DNA from: an uncultured Collinsella sp.
GTDB taxonomy: Bacteria > Actinomycetota > Coriobacteriia > Coriobacteriales > Coriobacteriaceae
DNA length: 6,938 bases
Assembly (NCBI GenBank): GCA_902476475.1
Contig: CABSDO010000097.1
Span: 1 to 6,938 of the forward strand
Reading direction: 5' to 3'
Within the stretch, counting starts at the first letter, position 1. Every line of letters begins with the position of its first letter. Positions 6,447 to 6,938 of this stretch are shown here, in pieces. Under the pieces are notes generated by a model, which saw only the letters and a program-made list of their open reading frames with translations, did not search any database and was not told the DNA's origin. A program made the translations under genes and the position numbers.

Positions 6447-6938
6447 TTAGGCGAGGTGGTCTTGGATAAGATCGCAGATGGCTCGGGCGTCGTTGATGTT
6501 GATGGCTCGGGTCGCAAGGCCGGCGTCGAAGGCTTGGCGTGCCAGGGCCTCGTTGCAGGCGAGGGCCAGCGTGCGGCCGTCGACCAGGTCGAGCGAGCTC
6601 TTACCACGCAGGCGATCGACGCCGGAGCGCGCGACCACGATGTTGTCGAAGCCCTCGGTCTTGTAGCCCTCGATGATCACCACGTCGACGTCGTTGTAGC
6701 GTGACAGCAGCTCGCGCGCCGGCATCTCGTCCTCCTCGCGCGTGTCGGCGTACTCCGCCCAGCGCGTGGCGCAAATGAGGCCCACGTGTTTAGATCCGGC
6801 CTGATGATGGCGCCAGGTATCCTTGGCGGGCACGTCGATGTCGAAGCCGTGGTGCCCATGATGCTTGAGCGAGCCCACGCGCAGGCCACGGCGGGTAAGC
6901 TCGGCGATGACTTTCTCGACAAGTGTGGTCTTGCCCGA
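6447..6938 (-). CDS. mobB: Molybdopterin-guanine dinucleotide biosynthesis adaptor protein MobB (5' end missing)
   Basis: MobB is a small GTP-binding P-loop protein thought to assist MobA in attaching GMP to molybdopterin, making the guanine dinucleotide cofactor used by DMSO-reductase-type enzymes. The visible 163 residues begin inside the Walker A motif (S-G-K-T-T-L at visible residues 1-6), so only the start codon and about ten residues are likely missing beyond the right edge. Family hallmarks follow: the G-S-L-K-H-H-G-H-H-G-F-D-I-D segment (22-35), A-K-D-T-W-R-H-H-Q-A-G (38-48) and I-I-E-G-Y-K (88-93). The C-terminal part, N-E-A-L onward, is normal for the family, and the stop codon is TAA at 6447-6449. 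A likely terminator follows 18 bases downstream. Its presence implies molybdoenzymes elsewhere in the genome. Confidence 0.92.
   Translation of the reverse strand, partial: SGKTTLVEKVIAELTRRGLRVGSLKHHGHHGFDIDVPAKDTWRHHQAGSKHVGLICATRWAEYADTREEDEMPARELLSRYNDVDVVIIEGYKTEGFDNIVVARSGVDRLRGKSSLDLVDGRTLALACNEALARQAFDAGLATRAININDARAICDLIQDHLA

Overview
This is a stretch of bacterial DNA whose four protein genes all lie on the minus strand. It most likely comes from a Gram-positive, fairly GC-rich gut actinobacterium of the class Coriobacteriia, and Collinsella is my first guess. That assignment is inferred from a sortase-anchored beta-helix surface protein with pilin-type isopeptide domains, GC-rich housekeeping genes and dispersed palindromes between genes. 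No marker gene in the window proves it.

In transcription order (right to left) the window holds four genes. The first is the 3' part of mobB, a molybdenum-cofactor adaptor GTPase, cut by the right edge (6447-6938). Next is a 12-helix major facilitator superfamily (MFS) exporter (4943-6223), then a Cof-type HAD phosphatase (3910-4731). Last is a 1132-residue cell-wall-anchored surface protein (7-3405). The first three are GC-rich. The surface gene and especially the roughly 500 bases upstream of it are visibly more AT-rich. No tRNA, rRNA, CRISPR array, transposase or insertion sequence was recognised.

The spaces between genes are unusually full of inverted repeats. A palindrome built around CACAAAGG...CCTTTGTG occurs three times, once just after each of mobB, the MFS gene and the HAD gene, always in the same orientation. 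Two copies share a 47-base unit that includes a T-tract on the transcribed side, so they look like repeat-borne intrinsic terminators. The third copy has lost the T-tract. Other structures are a perfect 19-bp inverted repeat one base after the MFS stop codon, a 12-bp inverted repeat beside the mobB terminator, a 10-bp inverted repeat whose inner end abuts the MFS ribosome binding site, and several short dyads in the leader region of the surface gene.

The four genes do not form an obvious pathway, and the terminators suggest they are mostly separate transcription units. I found no clear new multi-gene system. The most interesting content is the dispersed terminator-like repeat family, the strong inverted repeats, and the structure of the surface protein.
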